From Xiphophorus maculatus (Eukaryota; Chordata; Actinopteri; Cyprinodontiformes; Poeciliidae), in assembly GCF_002775205.1 (NCBI RefSeq), contig NC_036456.1, forward strand, positions 7,715,463-7,779,462: a DNA stretch of 64,000 bases, written 5' to 3'. The translations under genes were made by a program, and so were the position numbers. A model generated the notes under the pieces. That model was not told where the DNA came from. It worked only from the letters and a program-made list of their open reading frames with translations, and made no database searches. Below are positions 11,595-23,800 of the stretch, piece by piece. Each line of letters opens with the position of its first letter. Position 1 is the stretch's first letter.

Positions 11595-12965
11595 ATCCTC
11601 CAGGACGCCGCCAGCGAGTTTACATCAGTGTTCAATCCCAACCTGGAGGCATTCTGAAAACTAGGATACAAACTTTATTTTTATCTGTATTATCTGAATT
11701 TGTATTTATAACTATGAGTATATCTGCACAGCTACTTGGATTTATTGCCGATTTAACTACCAGAAAATGGATACAAACAGCTAAATATGTGCATAATTTT
11801 GTATGAAGTGAGGAAAGTCACCAAAATGACTTTGCTGCTGTAATTTAAAAGCTTTCAGCCCTCGCCCAAAAGAAGATGATTTTTGTTTTTGGGGTGTTCA
11901 AGTTACTTTAGCCTTGAACTTCATTCTACAAATGATGTGATGGAGTTTTGTATGCACACACCCTTCCTAATAACACAGGATTGGTTGATAGTTGGATTCT
12001 TATGACATAACAATAATGACCCATAAAAAAAAAAAAACAGATATAAGATACAAATCCCATCATTTTTACATTCTCTGGACAAAACTGGCTTAAACTGTTT
12101 CCTTAGATTGTCTTTTATCTGTAGTTTTATTCTAATGACAGATGGTAGGAGCAGGAACCGATCTAAAGCACAGAGACTCTTTCACGACCTTCGCTCCTTC
12201 CGACCTTCGTTAGAAGTTTATATCATTATGCTGTTTTGAAGTACGCACGCATTCCTTTTTTTTTTTCGAGAAAGTCTACGCAGCAGAAGATAACCTACAT
12301 ACATAGTGATGCGATTATCAGAGCATGGAAACCCCAAACTGAAATGCTTCTAACAAGAAATTACAGATTTTTCCTCAAAATACCAATCATTATTTATTCT
12401 CTAGAAGAGGCTGTGTCCTGCACAACTGACAAAATACTAAGAGAGATTTCAGACTTCCTTTCAAATGCTTTGTTTAAAATGAACAGCACTAAATGGATCA
12501 AACTTTAAGTTGGCAATGATAAACTATATTGAGTTCTAAAGGGAGAAATAATTTTGTTTACAGGATAAAATCGCATACGTATTTATTTGCCTTCTTTGTC
12601 TAAATGTCAAAAATGTTCCTGTTTGTATTTAGCTCTTATTTTTGGTTCAGTCTAGAATAATTTATCACTCTAAATTGGTTTTCTTCAAGCGCTCAACATG
12701 GATCTGATTCATAACCAGGAGCTGCACGGCCTTAACGTTTGCACATCTATCCCCTGACACTGAAAGGGTTTAGTCTTTTTTTAACACGCCTGCAGAGTTT
12801 ACATCATGCACATGGCAGGCAGAGTCTGATGTTTTGCGCACTTTGTGTCAGAGAGAGATTTTAGTTGGACTGCACTTTTTAAATCTAAATATCGTTGTAC
12901 TGTACGGTGTTACAAGCATGTAAAAGAGTGGAGAAAAAGTCAAATAAAAGCTTTTGAAAACGGAT
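11595..12965 (+). other. leap2: Probable leap2 3' UTR
   Basis: AT-rich sequence without another gene. The clearest AATAAA is at 12943-12948, which would give a 3' UTR of about 1.35 kb. That is long for this gene, so an earlier variant signal may be used. Low certainty on the end. Confidence 0.35.
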
Positions 12966-13878
12966 TCAGTTTCATCTTTTCAATCTGATCTCAGAAGGTT
13001 TTTTGCATTCATGCACACCTGGTTGGTTCATAAACATGAAAAAGTCATGGTATATGTTACGTTTCTGGAACGCATAGAGCAAAAAAACGGAATGGCACCA
13101 GCTGCTAATCAAACATTTGGGTTCACATTTGGAGCAGAACATTATTTTCAGTCATTCTACAGGCAGAGAGATTAAAATATTCTAAATAGCTGCCCTTCTT
13201 CCCATGCATCAACTCTCTCGATTGCATCTTTCAGCAGACAAAACCAAAGAAGAAAGGCTATAACGCACAGCATACCTACAAAAACGAAAACATTTCTAAC
13301 TGTCAAGCAAAGTGGGGAGACGTCATAAATCTCTTCGGGGCGCGACACGAGAAAAACAGAATGAACAAGAAACAGTAACAGCAGACGTTTAGCCAACTTC
13401 ACCAACCCTTTCATTCACCCAGCCATTGTTGCTACTTATCTGCCCTTTACATCCCAAAACTTGATGAAAACTTTATATGGACGTACATCTAGTGGTGCGT
13501 TGCTTGACATTCAGGCTGATTGGATCCTTTACTCAATGGTTGTTAATTTTACCGCTACAAACTGTTTAGTATTAATTTAGACTTCTCCGCTCATGGAAAC
13601 ATGGAATCTAGGGTCCTGAAATAGGATGACTAATTTTGGCTAATATTTTAAGCATCCTTAACGATTCGGCTAAACTTGACAGTGACCTATTTATCTACTT
13701 CTTATAGTGTCTTTGAAATTTTTTGACACTTTTGCAATTCAAATCAAAATTATTGTCTTGAGTGACACATATATGAATCAAACATCAAGTATTGCAGCAG
13801 TAAAAAGTTTACAGAAATACAAAAGACAAAACCTTCCTGAGTATTTTTGGTTTATATGGCATAGTGTCAATTTTAGCA

Positions 13879-14153
13879 CACTTGAAATAAGACGAAACTA
13901 ACAAACTTTTCAGCAAGATATTGGAGCTTTGTTTATAGTCAATAATTTCTTATTATTGATGAAAATGTACTAGTTCCCCAGGCAGATTATTTCACTTAAA
14001 ACATTATTTCACGTAAAAACGTCTTGGTATAAGTGAAGTAATCTGTCGATTGAACTAGGACTTTTTCATCAATATTAAAGGAATTGTTGACTGAAAACAA
14101 AGCTGTTGTATCTTGCTGAAGAACTTCTTGTTAGTTTTGTCTTACTTCAAGTG
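13879..14153. mobile_element. Foldback MITE with full-length inverted arms
   Basis: It begins CACTTGAAATAAGAC and ends with the near complement GTCTTACTTCAAGTG. Inner words such as CAGCAAGATA/TATCTTGCTG and CAGATTATTTCACTT/AAGTGAAGTAATCTG also pair, so nearly the whole 275 bp can form one hairpin. Confidence 0.85.
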
Positions 14154-15671
14154 TACAAAGATATCTGCAGTAGAAAACTGCACATTTTGTGGTAAGATTA
14201 GGTGTTTTTGAGTGTGTAGCTGGTTGTCATTCCCACTTTGAAAACTCTTGCAGAGCCCAGTACCAGCAGCCTTGTTTAATAAACTGGTTCTTCTTTTTTC
14301 TCACCTTTGGTCAACTTGGATAGAAATTCCTAATAAAAACGATTTGGAAGTGAAACCAAGCATGTATGAACAGAATCTTGCTACATATCTCTGGTGGGAA
14401 CAGCACCAGCTGGATGATTCCAGCTTGGCTGCACTAAACTGAAAAGTGCGTGAATCATAAAGGAACATCTGCTGCAGGATAATGACAAGACGTCTGAGTC
14501 GTACGCCTTGCATTTTTTCTTATGCCACTCAAGGGACCGAAGCTGCTGTCAAGAGTTTAAAAGTCAAACAGCCGCTGGTGTTTAAATCATCAGTCTTTCA
14601 CAATAACTGAACCAAGCCAAGTGTGTGAGGGTAAAGTTCTGTTGATTTCACCTTTGCATTGACCTTTGACATAAAAATCCCATTTACAGAGAAGCTATTA
14701 AGCATTCTGTAAGGCAAAAGACAGAGATGTGTTTTTTTTTAAAACAGTAAACAGACCTGGACAAACACAACAGTGAGGTCACGGAGGCCTAAAAATATCA
14801 ACCTTTGATATCTGAAAAGTGTAGCTTATATTTTTATCTGTCCCACAACTATCCTGCTACAACTTTACAGAATCACGTTTTCCTGACATTACAGCTTCAA
14901 ACGTTTTAGGGGAATGTCTCTACCAGTTTTGCAAATCAGGGAACATTTAGTCCCCTGATTCCTAAACGGATTCCCTAAATGTGTGCTTCAGTCTCAGCAT
15001 AAACCCAACTGTTCAAGTCCAGCTCATCCAGTATAATTAAGCTGCCAACAGCTGTTAAATGGGCTCACTGTTTAGTCATGTTGGGGTTTTATAATCTGTT
15101 TACTGTTCTCTCGTGTGTTTTTGTAAAAAATGTTTTTTGCTCCGATGGCCTGATGTTGACTTGGCCTCGTCTTCCTCTTCAGTCTGGGCAGAAGTCATCT
15201 GGCGCTCCTGTCCTGCACACGCTGTTCCTCACGCAGACTGTGCTGGGTCAAGTGTGTGAGAGACGGGTCGAGGAACTCCTGGTTGTCACTTGTTTAACAG
15301 CGCTGTCTGGACCTTTTAGAGGCTATCTAAAGCTTTCCAAGCACGTGAGGAAATCAGTTTGCTGTTTGGAAAGTGTGGAAAACCCTGGCTTAGGACAAAG
15401 GCTAATTTTTCTACTCATGCCATTAGCCTGTTTAGCTTAGCACAGCTTTACTGTATACTACTCTATTTTTAGCGCAGTTATGTCAACTTAACTAAAATTG
15501 TAAATTATTCAAGATAATTATAGACTACAATTTGTTAAATCACCTCCTTTTCTCCATTTTTGCACAGCAGTGTAAAGTAGCTTTTACTTCTTATTGTAAA
15601 GCATAATATACATCAACCTGCTGATGGGACCAGGGACCTGCTTTTCACCCCAATTTCACATGAATCTGGTT

Positions 15672-15802
15672 CCTACGGAAGAGGATTAGGGATTAGGGAA
15701 AAAATAAAAAAAATAATTCTGACTTTAAAGTCAGAATTCTGACTTTAATCTCAGAATTCTTTTTTTTTTTTTTTTCCGGTGGCCCTAATCCTCTTCCGTA
15801 GG
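15672..15802. mobile_element. Short foldback element
   Basis: Terminal inverted repeats CCTACGGAAGAGGATTAGGG and its complement enclose a core of repeated TTCTGACTTTAA/TCAGAATTCT words and a T run. 131 bp, noncoding. Confidence 0.85.
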
Positions 15803-18800
15803 TTTCACTTTGTGCACCATAGGAACTTACTGACTAATCTGCTGAACCTGTTTTAAATGTTCAGCAAACGGCTTCCAGCCAAGGGGAATGTTTTCCATTC
15901 GCGATGTAGTTCAAGGCGATAAATCACCAAGTTCACTTTTTTTGCTTCGTTATGACACACAGATGACAGTGTTTAGAACACTTGTCCAAGTTTGATATCT
16001 TCAGGCCTTCACGACCTCACCGTCTGTGTTTGTCCAGGTCTGTTTGCTCTTTGGGGGAAAAAAAGAATTGGTCATTTTGGTCTTAATATTGTTAAACTTT
16101 GAACTCCAGCAAGTTCCATTTTATACTAAATGCTAAAATGCACTGTTGCAATAGGTGTGCCACCGACGTGTCGGTCTTTTGTCCATTAAGTCCAACCATA
16201 ACTTTACTTTTTATATGTCTTTTGCAGTAATAGCTTCCTCCTTGCTGAGCAGCCTTGAAGTCCAGACCAGTACCAGTTTATTAGTGGAAAACGATACTCC
16301 GTTACAGGTTTAGTCAGCATGTTTGCAAAGTGTTTTGTTCTGTTGGTTCCCACTCCAAGTTTCTCGGCATGGCTGACGGCGAATTGTAACGTACAGCTGT
16401 TTCCGAACCTACAGGGCGTTCTGTTTTTGAAGCAGAATTAGCGACTGGCTAATAATCTTGAACACAAGCAGAATTCTGCAGAAAAAATGTCTGTGTGTGA
16501 AACAGGTTTATAAAAGTTTTGTGTTTTTCAATATAGCTTACTTTTAATTCGTTGAGACTTTTTGTCTAATTCAGTTTTGATTTGTTTTTAGAGGGTGTTT
16601 GCTGGTTTTTATTAGTTACACATTGCTAAGTTTCAAATTAGTTTTTGCAGTCCTTTTCTTTGTTTCACCCTTTACTTTTTTCCCCTCATTGCGCATTCAC
16701 CTCCAGACTCTGGTTCTCTATCTATATACTAACATAAATAATAAATAAATCAAATAAATCCAATGTTTTAGCAGATTGAGTTGACACAATTAACCGCAAA
16801 CATTTAAATGGTCAGTAGCAGATTAGTAAGTGCCAAATAGCAACACTGGACCTGAAGCACTCAGTAAAACACCATTCATATGTACAAGTTATCACACGAA
16901 ATGGAATAATTTGAGTCAAATGTGGCAACAGAGATGTACAAAATTAACCAAGATACAAATATGGAAAATTCTTCAACACAATATCTGAAAGTAAAAAATA
17001 AATAAATACAAACATAAACTACATGTTTCCTTCTCCCTGTGATACCTACAATTATGTCAAAAAAATATTTTTTTTTTCTCTCCAAAATATTTGGAGAGAA
17101 ATATTTACAGAAATATCTGTAAAAACCCGGTACAGCAAATATCTGTTTCTCAGCAAGTTCTAATCTCTCCTTACCTGATGAAACCTGCATCACCGTCCGG
17201 TTCTGGTCTCATGTCTCCTTCCTTCCTGACTCTTTGCTCTTTCTATTGTGACAATAAAGAAGTTTTTAAACACGTGGAAAGCAACAGTGAGCGCAACTTC
17301 TGTACAGGAACTGAATGTGAGGTTTATTTCTGGCGTTAGTTAACTAGCAAAGGATGTGAAATAGGCAACATCTTGATAGCTAGCTTAATATGACATGACG
17401 TCGTGGATTATTAACTAGTCATTTAGATAACTTTATATTATCTACTCAACTTACGTGGTTTGTTTCGAATAGCAAAGTTTTTTTTTGGCTGTTTTTTTTT
17501 TTTTTTTTTTACCTTTTGGTTCTGGCTAATTGCCCCGCTCATCAGCAGCTGGATTGGATCCTGAGGTTCAAACGCGGCGTCAGAATGCGTATGCTCGTGG
17601 TGCGTTTAAAGACGGTTCCGAAAATCCACTTACCGCATTTTAACAGCCGATTAAACAGTTGTAATGGCTGAAAAAAAGTGCGGTAGCGAAACGAAAATGA
17701 AGAATATTACATCCATAATTTCAGTATGTTTTAGTTATTTTTATAAACCTACGGCAGAGTCCCTGTCTGTTGTAGTTTTTCTCCATTAATTACAGTTTTT
17801 ATATAGTTCAGTTAAACAGGTTTTCTCAATTTTAGTTTGTGTTATTTCGTTAGTTTTTGTTATCTATAATAACGGTGTGAAAGAACTTTAAAGGTGTGAA
17901 GAAAAAAACAAGACAAACTTGGGAGGAAATTCACACAGATAGACAAAAAGAAGAAATGGCACAAAGACATCACAACCTAAATGTAGCAGAGTAATTATCA
18001 TCGATTGGGCAATACTGGTTTTCTCATAATTCTGGTTGGTCGTCATTCTTTTTCTGAAGCCTAAACACAATTCAGAAGATAATTTGGTGGATGTTGCAGA
18101 CAGACCATACTTTTGTTTTATATATCTTTTTAATCATTTTAAATTTCTGGGAAGTTTCCAGTTTGCTAGGTCTCCAAGCAATTTCTCATGTCCTTTCCCT
18201 GAATCATTATCATGAAAATACTGGTTCCAGCTCATTTCTCATCCATCCCTAGCTCTTTCTGTAATTTTCAACTAAGTTCTCATATCAGGGTGAATATAAT
18301 CACCTTCAATGTCAAGTGCAAATAGAAATGACAAAAGATGTATAAAATAGGATCAAATAAGCCCAAAACAGGGGGGAAAAATATTAGAAAGATTATTGAA
18401 TTAAAATCTCAATACTGGAACAGACTAAATGAATTAATTTATCTTGTTTATAATAAACTCCACGAATTGCATAGAAACATAGAAAACAATTTTTTCCCAA
18501 TCATGTTGCATTGTGACGGTTTTGTGATATTATCTGTGACGTTGTGCATTCATAGAAGAAACCGAATTAGGATATCATCTACAGTTGATTTTACAGTTTT
18601 ATTACAGATTTAGTTTCAAAAACAGTCAACAAGCAGCTCACTCAGTAGATGCACTCATTCTCTTTTCACTGCGACTGACGTCATCGAGGAGAAACGCTTA
18701 AATACATCAGAAAATATGTAATATCAGCTTGTCAATGCACCAGAGGCACAGTCAGGCATTTTCTTCACCGACACTCAATTCATTCTTGATCTCCTCTCAA

Positions 18801-20695
18801 AATATGGGACAGCGAGCATATAAACCAAGGGTTAAACATGTTCGAAATATAGTGCAAAGACAACAGATGTGTGTATAAACTGCTGACAGTTCACTATAAT
18901 CAAGCAAACAGCTCGGTCTACGGTAAGCGGTAAGTTCTGGACAATATCACAGCTTCTGCTCAAAAGGAGCGATACGCTCACTAACCCAATAAAGGCAAAT
19001 ATGAGTAAGAAATACGCTGATTTTCAGTAACACAAAACTGAAAAAGCTGCTTTTTAACAGTGAAAACTAAAAGTGTTACGGCCCTTTCAGACGTCTTTTG
19101 AACATCCTTTAGTTGTGTTACCGTCTTAAAATCCCATAACAACTAAATAAATAAGAGTGTAAAGATTTTTATACATTGCTGTCCAATTACGAACCCTGGT
19201 GGAGATACAATCGTACTATATTGTGAACTATTAACTATCCACTTTGAAGTTGTTCAGTCAATGAAGATCACACACACGAAAGCAAATGCCTTCGTTATAA
19301 TCAGCTCAGTTAGTTGTTGATTGTTCAATTCCTTTACTCCAGATAAAAATTGATTTCTATACAAAAAAGAGCAACAAATAAATGGGTTGAAGACATGTGA
19401 AGCTTTGACACTTAACTCGGAACAAAATTCAACGAAAAAAAAAGCAACATTCAGACAGCATTGTACAAAATAAGCATAGCATCAATACTAAAGTGGCGAT
19501 AAATTAGTTAGCATTTTTCTTTCTTATTAAGAACAAATGCAGTTTGTAATCATGGCTCTCACCCATTAAAAAAAGTAAGACACAGAAACTGAAAATCTCA
19601 GGCGGATGTATAGCTGAGTTTGAGAAGTCAGCAAACAGGTGCAGAGTACAGTCACAAGTCCTCCAGATATTAAATAGTATTTTTCTCTTCAAAGACAAAT
19701 CCATTTATCCGTTTTATGAATGTCAGACTTCATTTGACTAAAAGAAGTTAGAAACTCACTTTTCAAAATCATACAGGAAGTAGGTAAGCTGCACTGTGGC
19801 ACTTAGAGTCGACTAAAAAAAAGAAAAAAAAAAGAAAGACTTGTAGTCAAAAATACTCTGGTAAAAACTTTTTCAGTGTTTCTGTAGCAATTTTAAACCA
19901 TTCCTCTGTAGCATTTGGGTAAAAAAAAAAAAGAAGAAGTGATGGGGTGATAAAAAACAAGAGTAATTTGTAAGCATTGTGGAAATAATCCTAACCGTTA
20001 AATGCTAACTTTGGCTAAATGCCAACAATAATGTCACAGTGCTAAATTTAAGGGATATATTTGTTATATCTAATAAGTTTTGCCTCTAATTCAGACTCTA
20101 AAATACTTTTGTCAAACTGGAATTTGATCACTCTACACTCAGTATCAACAATATTAGCAAGTCCAAGTTAGATTTATGTTAGAGTTTCTTAAAGGGCTGT
20201 GAGGTTCAGTTTGGTAAATCTATTCATGATACTCAAAAGCATAGGTAAACTTTTGTTGTAAACCTTAAATTGTGTGTAATCTCCTGAGCTTGTGCTTCAT
20301 TACATCCCTTAATATTCCTCAACTCATTTTGAGGAAAATATAGATGGGATCTGTTTAGTTTTTACATTTTAATTTATGTAATTTGCTGGTATGGAGGAAA
20401 TTACAATCCCGAGCAGCTCCGGAGAAGAAATTTTGATTTTCTGTTGCTGTCCAATCATGCTGTATGAGTAAAGGATGAAGCGAAGGTTATTAAATAGATA
20501 TGAGCACTGAGGACTTCCTTAAAATTGCTAACTTGTAAAAAAAAGCCAACTAGCTAGCAACATGGCTTTTACTTTACAGCCTAACAAAAATAGCAGCACA
20601 CTTTCTGCTTTAACACTCTGACCTTATGGCATCTCATCATTCTGTTAGTTTATTACTGTGCTATAAAACACACTACATCGTTTTCTTGTAGACCA

Positions 20696-20869
20696 TCACT
20701 GCACCGCACAGGCCCCGCTGGGCAGGAAGTCCTGCACATACACCGCCACAGCCTTAGTGAGGTAGGTCATGCTCCCAAAGCGGCCACTGGGAGCGCTGTC
20801 GTACAACAGCTTGCACACTCCCGTGAACGGGTCCTTCTCCAGGATGTGCTCTTCCGCTCCCAGGTCCTT
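20696..20869 (-). CDS. phka1: phka1 exon 33 coding part with CAAX box
   Basis: Residues 1183-1239, [33 protein letters not shown] and the C-terminal CAVQ, then TGA. CAVQ matches the human CAMQ prenylation box. Confidence 0.95.
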   Translation of the reverse strand, partial: KDLGAEEHILEKDPFTGVCKLLYDSAPSGRFGSMTYLTKAVAVYVQDFLPSGACAVQ

Positions 20870-23800
20870 CTGCGGGGACGGGAGGCAAAACAAGAAATCC
20901 GTCTGAGCGCACGGCTGAAGTCTAGACGCGGGCGTTTGGAGCCGCCGATTCTGACCTGATCTTTGTAGAACATGTCGTTGGCCTGGTGGACGATCTTTTC
21001 CACGTGAATGATGGAGCCGATGCTGGGGATGTCCACGTCGGCCAGCATGGTGAGGACCAGGATGGCCTCCACCAGCAGCTGTCGGTACTCGGGCTGGGGG
21101 ACACGGTTCAGCACCGTCTCCACGTGGACGGAGAACTTAATCTCTCCAGGTGTCATCTGAAGACGGCAAATAATAAATATGGAACGAGTCTAAATCATCA
21201 TTCTTGCATTAAAAAAAAGAAAGTTTGGTTTAATTTCGCTATTCAGAGCCACATCAATGGTGTTTTATCCAAGTGATTTCAACTCTTCTTTCGCATAGAT
21301 GGACTAAAACATTTGATTATTATTAATTAGAGAGTCTTGAGAAATAAACGCCTAAAATCTCTTCAGTAACAGATAAAATATTTCACCAATCTCAAACTGA
21401 ATTTTACAGTCCCTTAAAAAAATCTTTAACATCAATAAGTCTAACTTGGACCTGCTAATATATTGTAGTGTTGATCCTTGTCTAATGCTGGAAAAAGCAT
21501 TAAGATGTGTTTTCACAAATAGAATAAATGTTTCTCAGTGTACAGCATCTCCCAGATTGTTTTGATATTAAGTTTATTCGAGGAAATGTAAAAACATAAG
21601 CAGTGGAGTGATTTCTTACCTCTCTGGTGGTTGAAGATGGAAGGACAAAGCCCTCTATGGACAGACCATGGCACTGCAACACAATTAGGGCAGTTTATCT
21701 CTGCCTTTTAAAATATGTTGAATTCTTTGATAGCATGTTTAAAAAAAATAAAATAGGACCTTTAGGTTCTAATTCTAGCGCCATCCAAAGAGACTAATGA
21801 GTACTTAGCTGAACAACGCTTTCTTTAAGATACAGGCAAGAATAAGCTCTTTAACGTATTCCAAACTTATTGCACTTCACAATAGGGTAAATTATTCACC
21901 GAATAATGAATAACAAATGTCAAGCAGACAGACCTTCTGCAGGATCTTCCACACTTTCTGGTAGAAGCCAACGGGGACCCTGTTCAGCGCTCCGTCCAGC
22001 CGCCTCCTGCGCAGCCACTGGCCATGTCTGGTGTCCTTGGAAACAGGGAAGCTGTCCGGAACGTCAATAGACTCTACAGAGGACAGTCTGTACCTCTGCA
22101 GGGCGAGGATGACAAAAGACAAGTCTCTGTAGCCTAGCCTTTCTCAATTCCGGTCCTCACGCCCCCCTGCCCTGCATGTTTTAGGTGTTTCGCTTCTGCC
22201 ACACACCTGGATTGAATGTGTGGGTGATTAACAGGCTTCTGTGGCACTTGATGGTCATGCAATCATTTGAATCAGCTGCTCTGGAAGAGAGGTTCATCTA
22301 AAACATGCAGAGCAGGGGGCCTGAGGACTGGAAATGAGAAGTGCTGCTGTAGCCACTGACGGTATGTGGTGAAACAGCACCCCCTGCTTGTTTAAAAGCA
22401 CAGTGAAACGTTTTTAGACGTACTGTATTCACAAAAAGTGACATCAAGTTGTTGTTTTTTCATGATGCACTATGGAAGAAAACATCTCCATCCTGCTACT
22501 TCATCTTTTCGTTTTACCAAGGGAGACGTTTCATCAGCTCTACTGAAGGGTGGGGGACATCTCAAAATCTGTTACCAGATGCAATTAACCAATTTACGAT
22601 TAACTGTCCATTGATGGTTCATTAGATTAAAATAAACTCCAATCGATTAACTAATAACGTCCGCTTAGACCTTCTTTTAGTGTTGTAGTTTGGCCGCCAG
22701 AGGGCGCCGCAGCTCATCCTTGGCGGAGCCAACTGAACAAAGATGGCGGAGCAAAGCCAGAACGGGAAAGCGAAGCGGTCCAAATAGAGTCCAGTGCGGG
22801 ACGCAAAATGCACTTTATGCGGTTCTGTTTTGAAACATAACCTCTAAACAAACTCCTTAAGTCACCACTTTAGTAGCGCTCATTCAGCCGAGCTGCTTGA
22901 CGGAGGAGCGTCAACTTCTCTTCCAAAAATTACTGATATGTAACGAAGAGGAAGTGCAGACAGAGAAGCGGACGGGTTGACGGAGAAAATTTGTTGTGCT
23001 TTATGGAGCTATGTTTTAATATTCCTTCAAGAGAAACAAGTGTAAGAACATCTCTCTGTTCGTGGGGATTTCACTTTTTTCTTCTTTTAAACTTTTATTT
23101 TTCTATTCAGCAACCCAAAGGGTTCCTTTTATTGTTAGGTTTTATGAATATGTCCATGTTTAACAATGTGAGAAAACCATTACTAAATCCAGATGATGTC
23201 TCTATAAAAATTCTAAAAAACTGGCAGATAAAAGCAGATTTTTACCCCAGATTCGATGCTTTCTACGTCCATTGACTGAGCTCGGATACCCTGAGAGGCA
23301 GAACAAACAAACAAATGGAGATAATGAACACAAAAAAAATTGTTGAAAAAGTAATGAATCGGATCAACCCCACACCAGTAGAGTCACAACATGCGTGATC
23401 GGTAATTGAGAAAAATCACCCGGAGGAATTAGTCAAGTTATTATAAAAAAACCAAACATTTAATTTGAGGACATTAAATGGATTCACCATCTTCAGTCAG
23501 GCAGCAGATAATTCCAAAAATCATCCCGTTAAAAGTTTATTTAAAAAAATTTTTTTAAAAAGAAAGAAAGCACTATAATACACCAGTTTTTCCCCTCGGC
23601 TATCAGGTCGGCAGAAACGAAAGGCGCTTCAGACTGAAATGAATGATCTAGTGAACCCCAGCCGTTTATTTTATCGTCACCTTCTCAGTGGGCGTCACAG
23701 GCTGGTCGAGCTGAAATACAGAAACATGATTTAAGGTTTTGAATTTACACCGATGAACCTGGTTTTATCCAGATCAGCTCTTGCAGTCTGCTTTGTCTAA

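Larger units (their letters stand above)
12966..20695. other. leap2-phka1 intergenic region, probably including phka1 3' UTR
   Basis: About 7.7 kb with no supportable coding sequence; open frames are short. Two foldback elements are listed separately. On the minus strand an AATAAA (complement at 20649-20654) lies only 42 bp past the phka1 stop; other candidates lie farther left, near 18598, so the phka1 3' UTR could be short or about 2 kb. Confidence 0.5.
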
